DNA of 64,000 nt from Microbispora rosea subsp. aerata (GTDB lineage Bacteria; Actinomycetota; Actinomycetes; Streptosporangiales; Streptosporangiaceae). A program made the translations under genes and the position numbers. Shown here piece after piece: positions 51,038-58,615 of the stretch; the first letter of the stretch is position 1, and every line of letters begins with the position of its first letter. Location of the stretch: contig NZ_BMPY01000002.1 of the NCBI RefSeq assembly GCF_014647835.1, forward strand, positions 124,001-188,000. The letters run 5' to 3'. Below the pieces are notes generated by a model that saw only the letters and a list, made by a program, of their open reading frames with translations, ran no database searches and was not told where the DNA came from.

Positions 51038-52045
51038 TCACTCCGGGCCCGCGGCGTCCCCCTCCGCGTCGCTCCGGTCCTCCCGCCGGGCGGCGTGGAG
51101 GCGCAGGCCGGCCTCGATGACGGCGTTCATGATCGGCGCGAGCAGCCCGACGCCGAGGCTCGGGGCGCGGCGGGCCATGGCCTCCACGAGACGCCGCTCG
51201 CGCTCCATGTCCCGCCCCCGGAAACCGCCGACGGGCTTGAGCCGCTGGATCCGCCCGGCCAGCGCGACCCGGCGTTCGAGCAGCGTGGCGAGGGCCGCGT
51301 CCACCCGGTCGATCGCGGCCCGCGCGGCCTTGAGGGTCTCGGGGTTCTCCCGGCGCACCAGCGCCGCCATGACCGTCGCCGCCTCGTGCGCCGCCGCGAG
51401 CGTCGCGTCCGGCGCGGCGGGGCCGACCAGCAGGCCGTCCGCGCCCGCCGCCACGGCCGCGCCCGCCAGCGCGCCGTCGCCGCCCAGCCCGGCGAGCACC
51501 GGGCGGCCCGCGCGCTCCCGCGCCGCGCGCATGAGCCCGAGGTCGGGCGCGGCGTCCTCCGGCTCGCCGCGGCCGCCGCTCTCGCAGAGCACGACCGCCC
51601 CGTTGCCCTCGGCCACGCAGTCGTCCACGGCGGTCAGCCACTCCTGCAGCGTCGCCGCGCGCCCACCCGGGAGGACGCCGCGCTGGAGGACGACGGGCAG
51701 CCCGAGCCGGGCCGCGGCGCGGACGAGACCGGGGTCGCCGGCCCAGGCCGCCCCGACCACCACCCCGTCGGCGTACCGGGCCACGGCGGGCAGGTCGGCG
51801 GCCGACGCGGGCTCCACCAGCAGCGGGCCCGCCCAGCTCGCCCTGGCCGCGGCGACCGTCGCGTCCGCCGTATCATCCGGTGACGGCGCCGCTCCCGCGC
51901 CGTCGCCGGACGACGGGCCGCCGTCGCCGCGCAGGCGCAGCCAGCGCGCGTCCCGTCCGCCGACGACCACCACGGGTAGCCCGGCGCCGATCACGAGATC
52001 GCCGATCCGTACGGCGTCGCGCTCGAGTTGGGCTGCCTTCGTCAT
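51038..52045 (-). CDS. Pseudo-DAHP-synthase domain fused to chorismate mutase
   Basis: A 335-residue protein. Residues about 75-230 follow the fold pattern of type I-beta DAHP synthase (ADGVVVGAAWAGDPG, LPVVLQRG, TLQEWLTAVDDCVAEGNGAVVLCES, AGADGLLVG) but the residues the family needs are gone: LKRG is LQRG, LCERG is LCESG, DPSH is LGGD, and EVHP is VGPA, so metal and PEP ligands are missing. Residues about 240-325 are an AroQ chorismate mutase (ETLKAARAAIDRVDAALATL, GGFRGRDMERERRLVE). The first part may regulate the mutase or bind a ligand. ATG 52045 has GGAGGAG. Leader and attenuator-like structure upstream. Confidence 0.78.
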   Translation of the reverse strand: MTKAAQLERDAVRIGDLVIGAGLPVVVVGGRDARWLRLRGDGGPSSGDGAGAAPSPDDTADATVAAARASWAGPLLVEPASAADLPAVARYADGVVVGAAWAGDPGLVRAAARLGLPVVLQRGVLPGGRAATLQEWLTAVDDCVAEGNGAVVLCESGGRGEPEDAAPDLGLMRAARERAGRPVLAGLGGDGALAGAAVAAGADGLLVGPAAPDATLAAAHEAATVMAALVRRENPETLKAARAAIDRVDAALATLLERRVALAGRIQRLKPVGGFRGRDMERERRLVEAMARRAPSLGVGLLAPIMNAVIEAGLRLHAARREDRSDAEGDAAGPE

Positions 52046-52107
52046 GTGGGCTCCTCCGTGGGCCGGCCCCGCGGAGCCGGCCACAATCGATCTTCGGAAA
52101 CGAAAAA

Positions 52108-52131
52108 GGCAGAGACGCTGGCGTCCCTGCC
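52108..52131 (-). terminator. Attenuator-like terminator in the leader of the DAHPS-like/CM gene
   Basis: On the minus strand a 10-bp stem (GGCAGGGACG with CGTCTCTGCC, one G-T pair, 4-base loop) is followed by TTTTT (52103-52107), the best intrinsic terminator in the window. It lies 62 bases before the gene start, downstream of a leader ORF. An upstream pair, CCGGAGCCGG (52182-52191) and CCGGCTCCGG (52137-52146), can form another stem. Confidence 0.7.
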
Positions 52132-52158
52132 TCAAGCCGGCTCCGGATGGTCGCTAGC

Positions 52159-52218
52159 TCACCTCACGCGACCGGCCCTTCCCGGAGCCGGCCTCGTAAA
52201 CGAGCTGTGCGTACCCAT
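52159..52218 (-). CDS. 19-residue leader peptide upstream of the DAHPS-like/CM gene
   Basis: MGTHSSFTRPAPGRAGRVR is encoded by an ATG ORF whose start is 7 bases after a -10 box, so it would be read from the very 5' end of the transcript. Its codons cover one arm of the CCGGAGCCGG stem, so a stalled ribosome would change pairing ahead of the terminator. It has no run of aromatic codons (one Phe), unlike classic trp or phe leaders, so the sensed signal is not evident. Confidence 0.5.
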   Translation of the reverse strand: MGTHSSFTRPAPGRAGRVR

Positions 52219-52225
52219 AACAAGG

Positions 52226-52231
52226 ACCTTA
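52226..52231 (-). promoter_or_regulatory. -10 element TAAGGT for the leader transcript
   Basis: TAAGGT on the minus strand, 7 bases before the leader ATG at 52218, with a TTCGAG-like -35 at 17 bp. It points to transcription of the leader as a leaderless message. Confidence 0.55.
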
Positions 52232-52348
52232 GCAGCGACGGGCCACGACTCGAACCGATCTGTCTCATATTTCGGGATCGTGCGGCGTGGACGCGGTTGA
52301 TCCCTTTGCCATCCGTGGGACGATTCATGAGTCCAGGAAGGGGTTCGA

Positions 52349-54913
52349 GTGTCGCGTGCGGAAGACCGGCTCGTTGGAGGCCGGTACCAGTTGGTGGAGC
52401 CGATCGGCCGGGGTGGCATGGGCGTCGTCTGGCGCGCCCACGACCAGTTGCTGGACCGCGCGGTCGCGGTCAAGGAGGTCCGCTACGACAGCGCCATGGG
52501 CGACGAGCTCAGCGACCTCAATCGCCGGACCATGCGCGAGGCCCGGGCCGCCGGCCGCCTCACCCATCCGAACGTGGTCGTCGTCCACGACGTCATCGAA
52601 GAGGACGACCGGCCCTGGATCATCATGCAGCTGGTGCCGTCCCGCTCGCTCGGGCAGGTGATCAGGGAGGACGGCCCGCTGTCTCCCGAGCGCACCGTCG
52701 AGATCGGCCTGCAGATCCTGGACGCGCTGCGCGCCGCCCACCGCCAGGGGGTGCTGCACCGCGACGTCAAGCCCGAGAACGTGCTGCTCACCGATGACGG
52801 CCGGGTGGTGCTGACCGACTTCGGCATCGCCCGGCTCGAAGCCGACTCGACCATGACCCGCACCGGCCTCGTCGGCACCCCCGCCTTCATCGCCCCCGAG
52901 CGCCTGCGGGGCGAGCCCGCGCAGCGCGAGTCGGACCTGTGGTCGCTCGGCGCGACGCTGTACACGGCCGTGGAGGGCAAGCCGCCGCACGACCGGGGCA
53001 TGGCGATGGCCACCATGCACGCCGTGCTGAACGACGACCCGGCCCCGCCGGTCCGCGCGGGGGCGCTGGGTCCCGTGCTGCTGCGGATGCTCGCCAAGGA
53101 GCCCGTCGACCGGCCCGGCTACGAGGAGCTGATCCGGCTGCTCAAGCGGGCGGCCCGGGAGCTGTCCCCGCCGCCCGCCAAGCCGGAGGCCCCGAAGCCG
53201 GGGACGCGCGGTCCCGCGTCGGGGGCGGGCAGGCCGTCCCGGGGCGCGGCGCCCTATCCGCCGGTGTCCCCCGCCCTCGGCGACGAGCCCACGGACCCCG
53301 GCGACGCGGCGGGAGCCGCGCCCGCCGGGGACGGGGCCCCCAAGCGCGGCGCGGCGGGCGCGGCCGCGGCGGCGCCGGGCGGTGCGGCCGCCGTCAAGGC
53401 CGGGCGGTCCGGCCGCGACGGCGAGGACGCCGCGGGTCCGGGCGAGATCACCTCGCCCCTCCCGGTCGTGGGCGACGAGGAGGGGCCGGAGCGGAAGGGC
53501 GGCCCGGCGTCCGGAAAGGCCGAGAAGGCCGGGAAGCCGGGGAAGGCCGGTAAGGCGTCCGTGCCGATGCCGGAGACCGGCGTGCAGGCCGCCCCGCCCG
53601 CCCGCGGGACGCCCTCGGCCGGCGCGTCCACCGCGGGCAAGCCCGGCGAGGACGGCGGTGCGGCAGCGGCGAAGCCGGAGGCCGAGATCGGCACCCGCAA
53701 GGTCGGCTCCTCCGCCGCCTTCGGCCTGTCCTCCGGCCCGGAGGACGGCAAGGGCGCGAAGGGCCCGGCCGCCCCGGGGACGGCGAAGGCTTCCGGAGTC
53801 TCCTCCGGCGAGCGTCCGTCCACCACGCCGAAGACGCCGTCCTCGGCGGCCTCCGGCGCGAGTGCGGCGGCGAAGGGCGCCACGGGCGGGCGCACCGGAT
53901 CGAAGGGCGCCGCGCCGTACGCCTCCTCCGGCGCGACCGGTGCGGCCGGCGGCAGCCGCACGGACCGGGCGGGCGACCGGGCCGAGACGTCCCGGCCCGC
54001 GAGCGGCGGGTCCGGGCCGGGCACGGCCGACGAGCGGCGCGCCGCCACGGCGGGGCGGACGCCGGACTCCGCGGGCGCGGCCGGGATCGCCGGGAGCCCT
54101 ATCGCCGGGCTGCGGCAGGAGCCCGCGGCGGTGCCCGGGCACAGCCAGGCGGCGTGGCACGGGATGTCCACCGCCCCGGTCGCGCCCCGTCCGGGGGGCG
54201 GCCTGCTGAAGGTCGCGCTGATCCTCATCCCCGCCCTGCTCCTGGTCGCGGGCGTGGCGGGCTATCTCGGCATGCAGGCCGGCGCGAGCGGCTCCGGGGA
54301 CGACACCGCCACCGGGGCGGCCCCTGCCGCGAGCGGGAAGAGCGGCGACAAGTCCTCCGCCTCGGCGCCGCCGTCGGACGCGCCGACCTCCGCCGAGCCG
54401 TCCGCGTCCGCCTCGTACGAGGAGACGAAGTCCCCCGAGCCCTCCCCCAGCCCCGAGAGCATCGGGCCCGGGGACGTCCCCGAGGGCTGGCGCAAGTTCA
54501 AGCACCGGAGCGGGTTCTCCCTCGCGCTGCCGGAGGGGTGGCACATCGACGGCAGGGGCAACGGCGAGGTCCGCTACCGCGGCGACTCGCACACCTACCT
54601 GGAGGTCCACCACACCTCCAGTCCGGAGTCGGACGCGCTGAAGGTCTGGCGGCGCGACGCGCCGGGCATGAGCCGGAACTTCCCCGGCTACAAGCTGGTC
54701 GAGATCAGGGAGGTCAAGGGCTTCTGGAAGACCGCGGCCGACTGGGAGTTCACCTTCGGCGACAGCCGTTTCCGGTCCCGCGTGATCGACCGCGGCTTCG
54801 TCACCAGCAAGAAGCACGGGTACGCGCTGCTGTTCAAGACGCAGGACAAGGACTGGAAAAAGAAGAAGAAGCTCTTCGAGACCATCGCCGCCACCTTCAA
54901 GCCGGCGAAGTAG
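52349..54913 (+). CDS. Membrane Ser/Thr protein kinase
   Basis: An 854-residue Hanks-type kinase. The catalytic domain (about 12-270) has the GRGGMGVV loop (20-27), Lys42 (AVAVKEV), HRDVKPEN (137-144), DFG (157-159) and the APE-like IAPERLRG; a catalytically competent set. Residues about 280-615 are an Ala/Gly/Pro/Lys low-complexity linker. One transmembrane helix (about 618-640) leads to an extracellular domain (about 700-854) ending in KKKKKLFETIAATFKPAK; no PASTA repeats. The extracellular part has one folded-looking region (WRKFKHRSGFSLALPEGWH). GTG has AGGAAGGGG upstream. Input signal unknown. Confidence 0.93.
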   Translation: MSRAEDRLVGGRYQLVEPIGRGGMGVVWRAHDQLLDRAVAVKEVRYDSAMGDELSDLNRRTMREARAAGRLTHPNVVVVHDVIEEDDRPWIIMQLVPSRSLGQVIREDGPLSPERTVEIGLQILDALRAAHRQGVLHRDVKPENVLLTDDGRVVLTDFGIARLEADSTMTRTGLVGTPAFIAPERLRGEPAQRESDLWSLGATLYTAVEGKPPHDRGMAMATMHAVLNDDPAPPVRAGALGPVLLRMLAKEPVDRPGYEELIRLLKRAARELSPPPAKPEAPKPGTRGPASGAGRPSRGAAPYPPVSPALGDEPTDPGDAAGAAPAGDGAPKRGAAGAAAAAPGGAAAVKAGRSGRDGEDAAGPGEITSPLPVVGDEEGPERKGGPASGKAEKAGKPGKAGKASVPMPETGVQAAPPARGTPSAGASTAGKPGEDGGAAAAKPEAEIGTRKVGSSAAFGLSSGPEDGKGAKGPAAPGTAKASGVSSGERPSTTPKTPSSAASGASAAAKGATGGRTGSKGAAPYASSGATGAAGGSRTDRAGDRAETSRPASGGSGPGTADERRAATAGRTPDSAGAAGIAGSPIAGLRQEPAAVPGHSQAAWHGMSTAPVAPRPGGGLLKVALILIPALLLVAGVAGYLGMQAGASGSGDDTATGAAPAASGKSGDKSSASAPPSDAPTSAEPSASASYEETKSPEPSPSPESIGPGDVPEGWRKFKHRSGFSLALPEGWHIDGRGNGEVRYRGDSHTYLEVHHTSSPESDALKVWRRDAPGMSRNFPGYKLVEIREVKGFWKTAADWEFTFGDSRFRSRVIDRGFVTSKKHGYALLFKTQDKDWKKKKKLFETIAATFKPAK

Positions 54914-54973
54914 CCGCCGCCCGGTGCGCCCCCGCCGTGAAACCGCGGCGGGGGCTCGGCGTCCGGACACCGG

Positions 54974-55290
54974 CCGCCCTCGGGTGGTAACCGGCAGGAC
55001 GGGCGTGACGCCGAGTCCGAACCCGGCCACCCGCCACTCCCGGGCGCGTCCGGCAGAACGGGCACAACGCCAAGCCCAGGCCCCAGACGCCGACCGCCCT
55101 CGGGGAGTGCCGGCAGGGCGGGCATAACGGCCCTCACCCGCCGGATCAGAGCCGGACCGGGTTCCCGCCGCCCTCGGGCGGTAACCAGCAGGGCGGGCGT
55201 GACGCCGAGCCCGAGCCCCGGAGGCCGACCGCCCTCATCCGTCGGATCAGCGCCGGACCGGATCGGAGCCAGACCAGATCAGGGTCAGAC
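54974..55290. repeat. Five degenerate tandem repeats of about 57-74 bp
   Basis: Units begin near 54974, 55031, 55094, 55168 and 55229, each starting CCGCCCTCGGG or a variant, followed by GGTAACC/GTGCCGGCAGG and GGGCGTGACGCCGAG-type blocks; later units add CGGATCAG-GCCGGACCG. They fill almost the whole 371-base gap between the kinase and the next gene. No ORF is supported. Confidence 0.65.
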
Positions 55291-55722
55291 CGGGTCAGGG
55301 CCGAACGTGTCCCCGCCGCCCCGCCCGGATGATCCCGTCAGCACGTGATGGAGCGCGACAGCCGCGAGCAGGACGACCGCGACGATGTCGAACAGGATGC
55401 CGGGCGTCGCACCCGCACTCACCGCGGCGGGCAGGGTCGCCATCAGGCCGAGGAAGACGGACTTGGTGACGATCGCCGTCACGGCCGCCGGGACTCTCAC
55501 CGACGGATGGAACGCGGCCCAGACGAGGGCCGCGCCCAGCGCCGCCTGCAGGATGCCCCGATGCTGGAGCAGCGCCAACGCCATCGGGTCGGACGGCGGG
55601 GAGATGCCGTAGGAGACCTCAAGCGCCCGCCCCGGGGAGATCAGCGCGAGCGCCGGAAGCGCCGTGATCGCTCCCAGGATCACCAAGGTCCATCGGATGG
55701 TCCGCTCGATCCTCAGCGTCAT
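55285..55722 (-). CDS. Four-helix membrane protein of unknown function
   Basis: A 145-residue protein with four hydrophobic segments (about 12-32, 50-70, 78-98, 108-130) and a short Gly-rich tail. The opening RTIRWTLVILGAITALPALA and loop around GISPPSDPMALALLQHRGI have no catalytic motif. ATG 55722 with GGGG upstream is preferred over an in-frame start 12 codons earlier. I do not recognise the family. It ends inside the tandem-repeat tract. Confidence 0.7.
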   Translation of the reverse strand: MTLRIERTIRWTLVILGAITALPALALISPGRALEVSYGISPPSDPMALALLQHRGILQAALGAALVWAAFHPSVRVPAAVTAIVTKSVFLGLMATLPAAVSAGATPGILFDIVAVVLLAAVALHHVLTGSSGRGGGDTFGPDPV

Positions 55723-56177
55723 GTGAACCCCGTCGTGCGGCCGGAGGGGGAAGGACACCGGGCCGCCGGTGCCGGCGCCCGTGCCCGCGCACTGGTCACG
55801 ATGGTCCCTCTCCGGCCACAGCGGCGGGAGCGATCACCGCTGCTTCCACTGTATGAGCCAGCCGCGTTCGGCGCGGCGCTCCGGCTCATGTTGCATCGGC
55901 TGAAAACGCTCCGGAGAGGAATCCCGGATTCCCGGGCGGCGGACTCCGGCGAGCCGCAGCCTCGTACGGCGTTTCTCGCCGATCTCCGGCGCGTGACCGG
56001 TGCGGGTCTCCCCGCCCTCCATTCCGCGCCGCGTGCTGCGGGCGCCGACGAGGGCTTCACCGCGATCGCCACCGCCCCGCCGAGGCGGCAGGCACCTCGA
56101 TCTTGCAGTACCCCTCGAGCATTTCGCCGCCGCAAGGCTCCGGCGCGGTGGCCCCCGGAGGGCCGTGGAGACCCCGC
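55723..56177. other. Intergenic region, no gene seen
   Basis: About 455 bases between the membrane-protein start and the MerR stop. Open frames here lack start signals and recognisable products. No tRNA, repeat or strong hairpin is evident. It must hold the promoter for the membrane protein, not identified. Confidence 0.4.
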
Positions 56178-56951
56178 TCAGCCGGCCTGGCGGGCCTGCT
56201 CCAGGTAGGCCACCAGCGCGGTCATCCGCTCCGCGGGCCAGGGGAGGCCGCGGCTGATCTCAGCGCTGTTGTCCTGCCACATCCTCCGGACCGCCGCCCT
56301 GGTCCGCTCGCCCTCCGGTCCGCGGGGGTGGAACCTGCCCGCGAGGGCGTCCCAGCGGCGTACGAGGTCGCGGGCGCGTTCGTCCTCCGCCGGTACGCCG
56401 GTCTCCAGGAGCCGCAGACCCTCCTCGACCAGCCCTTTCCACTCGTGCTTGGCCGCTTCGACGCCCTCGCCGCCCAGCGCGGCCCTGCGCTCGGCCAGCC
56501 GCTCGCGCTGCTCTTCGGTCAAGTAGGTCTCGAACACCGACATCAACTCCAACGTGGTCATCAACCGGTCCGGGTCGGGGCCGGACGGGTCGCCGGCCTG
56601 CCGCAGCAGGCCGCGGATGCGCTCGCGCAGCGCCCCGATCAGCTCGGCCTGCTCGTCGAGCCTGCGCAGCTGCGCCGCCAGCAGCGCGCGCATCGACTCG
56701 GCGTCGTCCGCCGCGCCGTCGAGGACACCCGCGATCTCCTCCAGCGACAGCCCCAGCGCGCGCAGGGCGCGGATGCGGTACAACCGCCGCAGGTCGCGCG
56801 TGGTGTATCGGCGGTGCCCCGCGTCCGTACGCTCGCTCGCGCTCAGCAGCCCGATCTCGTCGTAGTGATGCAGCGCGCGCACCGTCGTCCCGCTCGCCCG
56901 CGCCAGCTCGCCGATGGACCACCGCCGTCCGGCGTCGTCTGCCCCGACCAT
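56178..56951 (-). CDS. MerR family regulator with TipA-like effector domain
   Basis: A 257-residue regulator. The MerR winged helix is at about 11-80 (WSIGELARASGTTVRALHHYDEIGLL, then GHRRYTTRDLRRLYRI), a dimer helix follows, and residues about 140-257 resemble the TipAS antibiotic-binding domain (YLTEEQRERLAERR, LVRRWDALAGRFHP). Proteins of this type bind thiopeptides or other drugs. ATG 56951 is leaderless, 7 bases after the -10 box of a 19-bp-spaced promoter holding a perfect palindrome, so autoregulation is likely. The adjoining gene is ribosomal protein S4. Confidence 0.9.
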   Translation of the reverse strand: MVGADDAGRRWSIGELARASGTTVRALHHYDEIGLLSASERTDAGHRRYTTRDLRRLYRIRALRALGLSLEEIAGVLDGAADDAESMRALLAAQLRRLDEQAELIGALRERIRGLLRQAGDPSGPDPDRLMTTLELMSVFETYLTEEQRERLAERRAALGGEGVEAAKHEWKGLVEEGLRLLETGVPAEDERARDLVRRWDALAGRFHPRGPEGERTRAAVRRMWQDNSAEISRGLPWPAERMTALVAYLEQARQAG

Positions 56952-56958
56952 GCCCGGA

Positions 56959-56989
56959 ACGCTATGACCTCCCGCGACGGGAGGTTCAA
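56959..56989 (-). promoter_or_regulatory. MerR-type promoter with 19-bp spacer and palindromic operator
   Basis: On the minus strand: -35 TTGAAC (56984-56989), a 19-base spacer, and -10 TAGCGT (56959-56964). The palindrome at 56967-56985 has arms ACCTCCCG and CGGGAGGT around 3 bases. This is the classic over-long spacer that MerR proteins correct by twisting DNA. Start codon is 7 bases after the -10. Confidence 0.8.
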
Positions 56990-57031
56990 GCCCCGTAAGC
57001 AGGCGACAGGGCGCGGGCGCACCGAGGGTGG

Positions 57032-57646
57032 TCAGCGGGAGTAGTGCTCGACCACGAGCTGCTCGTCCACCGGGACCACGACCTCCTCGCGCGCCGGGCG
57101 GCGCAGCAGGGTGAAGCGCAGCCTCCGGTGGTCGACGTCCAGGTAGGGGGCGATCCGCTCGTCCGCGTACGTGCCCTCGGCGGCGGCCACGAACGGCTGC
57201 ATCCGCGTCGACCGGTCGCGTACGGCCACCGACTGGCCCGGCTTGACCTGGTAGCTGGGGATGTCGACCTTGCGGCCGTCCACCGTGATGTGCCCGTGGT
57301 TCACGTACTGCCGGGCGGCGTAGATCGACGGCGCCAGGCCGGCCCGCAGGACGAGCGAGGCGAGCCGGGTCTCCAGGAGGACCAGCAGCTCCTCCCCCGA
57401 CCGCCCGGGACGGCGGACGGCGAGGTCCCAGTAACGGCGGAGCTGGCGCTCCGACACGTCGTAGTACCAGCGGAGCTTCTGCTTCTCCAGCAGCCGCAGG
57501 CCGTAGTCGCCGGTGTTGCGCCGGTTGGTCTTGCGGCCGTGCTCCCCGGGCGGGTAGGGCCGGGCCTCGAAGTATTTCACCGCCTTGCGGGTGAGCGGCA
57601 CGCCCGCCCGTCGCGACAGCCGCACCTTCGGTCCCGTATAGCGCAT
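57032..57646 (-). CDS. rpsD: Ribosomal protein S4, zinc-free (C-minus) paralogue
   Basis: A 204-residue S4. The S4 RNA-binding domain and conserved blocks (LSRRAGVPLTRKAVKYFEARPYPPGEHGR, RQYVNHGHITVDGRKVDIPS) are intact, but the N-terminal zinc Cys of canonical actinobacterial S4 (GPxCRLCRR) are replaced by GPKVRLSRRAG. Such C-minus copies are used when zinc is scarce and usually answer to Zur. Here the divergent promoter region carries iron-box-like sites instead. GAGGG lies 5 bases before the ATG. It is not in a ribosomal operon, so a second copy elsewhere is expected. Confidence 0.93.
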   Translation of the reverse strand: MRYTGPKVRLSRRAGVPLTRKAVKYFEARPYPPGEHGRKTNRRNTGDYGLRLLEKQKLRWYYDVSERQLRRYWDLAVRRPGRSGEELLVLLETRLASLVLRAGLAPSIYAARQYVNHGHITVDGRKVDIPSYQVKPGQSVAVRDRSTRMQPFVAAAEGTYADERIAPYLDVDHRRLRFTLLRRPAREEVVVPVDEQLVVEHYSR

Positions 57647-57663
57647 GACGCCCTCTTTTCAAG

Positions 57664-57697
57664 TTAGGTATGCCTTACTAAGGTAAGGCTAACCTAC
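57664..57697. promoter_or_regulatory. Two iron-box-like sites between S4 and DUF2470 genes
   Basis: TAAGGTAAGGCTAACCTAC (57679-57697) matches the DtxR/IdeR consensus TTAGGTTAGGCTAACCTAA at 16 of 19 positions. TTAGGTATGCCTTACTAAG (57664-57682) matches at about 12 and overlaps it by 4 bases. They lie between divergent starts at 57646 and 57716, so a metal-dependent repressor of the DtxR/IdeR type could control both genes. Confidence 0.7.
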
Positions 57698-57715
57698 TCA
57701 TGCGAGGAGCTTCCC

Positions 57716-58432
57716 ATGCGGCGTCCGGTCACCGCTCCCCCCGTCCCCGAACGCGTGCGATCTCTCGCGGCGCTGGCCGCGCCCACGCACGTCTCCGTCG
57801 CCGGGTCCGCCGTGCCCGCGGCCGTCGCACGCGGCGGCGTGGACGGCGAAGGCCGGCCGGTGCTGCTGGTCAAGCCCGGCGAGATCCTGCACGGCGCGCC
57901 CGCGGAGACCTTGGTGACCGTCGATCTCACGGTGAGCAGGCGGATCGGCGACGCCGAACGGCCCCGCGCCCTGCTCAAGGTGCGCGGGTGGACCCAGCCC
58001 GTGCCCGCCGCGCAGGCGCGCGCCACGGCCGTCGCCATCGCGGAGGCGTGCCCCGACGAGGACCTGTTCGAGGCCGTCGAGGGCGGCGCTCCGGCGCTGC
58101 TGCGCGTCGACGTCTCCCACGTGATCTATCTGACCGGCCAGGAGTCGGGCGTGCTGGACGCCGAGAGCTACCTCGCCTCGGCCCCCGATCCGCTGCTCTC
58201 CCAGGCCGAGCGGATGGTCCGCCACGTCAACGAGTCGCACTCCGCGCAGGTGAGGGAGGCGGCGGAGCGGCTGACCGGGGAACCGGCCACGGAGGCATGG
58301 CTGTGGGAGCTGGACCGCTACGGCGCCACCCTGCGGCCGGGGCCCGGCCATCTGGTCAGGGTCGCCTGGCCGTCGCCCGTCACGACACCCGCCGCGCTCG
58401 GGCACGCCCTGACGAGTCTGCTGCGCCCCTGA
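57716..58432 (+). CDS. DUF2470 family protein, heme/iron-related
   Basis: A 238-residue protein: a degenerate split-barrel (PNPOx-like) region at about 20-160 and a C-terminal DUF2470 domain (about 165-238) with AERMVRHVNESHSAQVREAA. This arrangement is that of actinobacterial relatives of the HugZ/heme-oxygenase-like family, but the heme ligands cannot be assigned from sequence alone. ATG follows GAGGAG by 7 bases. Iron-box-like DNA upstream supports expression when iron is low. Convergent with the M48 gene. Confidence 0.82.
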   Translation: MRRPVTAPPVPERVRSLAALAAPTHVSVAGSAVPAAVARGGVDGEGRPVLLVKPGEILHGAPAETLVTVDLTVSRRIGDAERPRALLKVRGWTQPVPAAQARATAVAIAEACPDEDLFEAVEGGAPALLRVDVSHVIYLTGQESGVLDAESYLASAPDPLLSQAERMVRHVNESHSAQVREAAERLTGEPATEAWLWELDRYGATLRPGPGHLVRVAWPSPVTTPAALGHALTSLLRP

Positions 58433-58615
58433 GCCCGTACGGGTTCACGGGGATTGGCCGAGGGGACCCCGGAACCGGCCGTCCGGCGCGCGGCGGGTGA
58501 TCGCCGCCGCCCGGTCGCATCCGTCCTGTCGAGAGATACGGCCCGGAGGGCGGAGAGAAGCAGCCGACGACACCGGATGTAGCCCACGCTTCGGCTGCCG
58601 TGGCCTCCGGTCACG

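Noticed and set aside
55345-56208. 287-codon plus-strand frame over the 55.7-56.2 kb gap
   Set aside because: Starts antisense to the four-helix membrane protein and continues with Arg-rich shadow-type composition.
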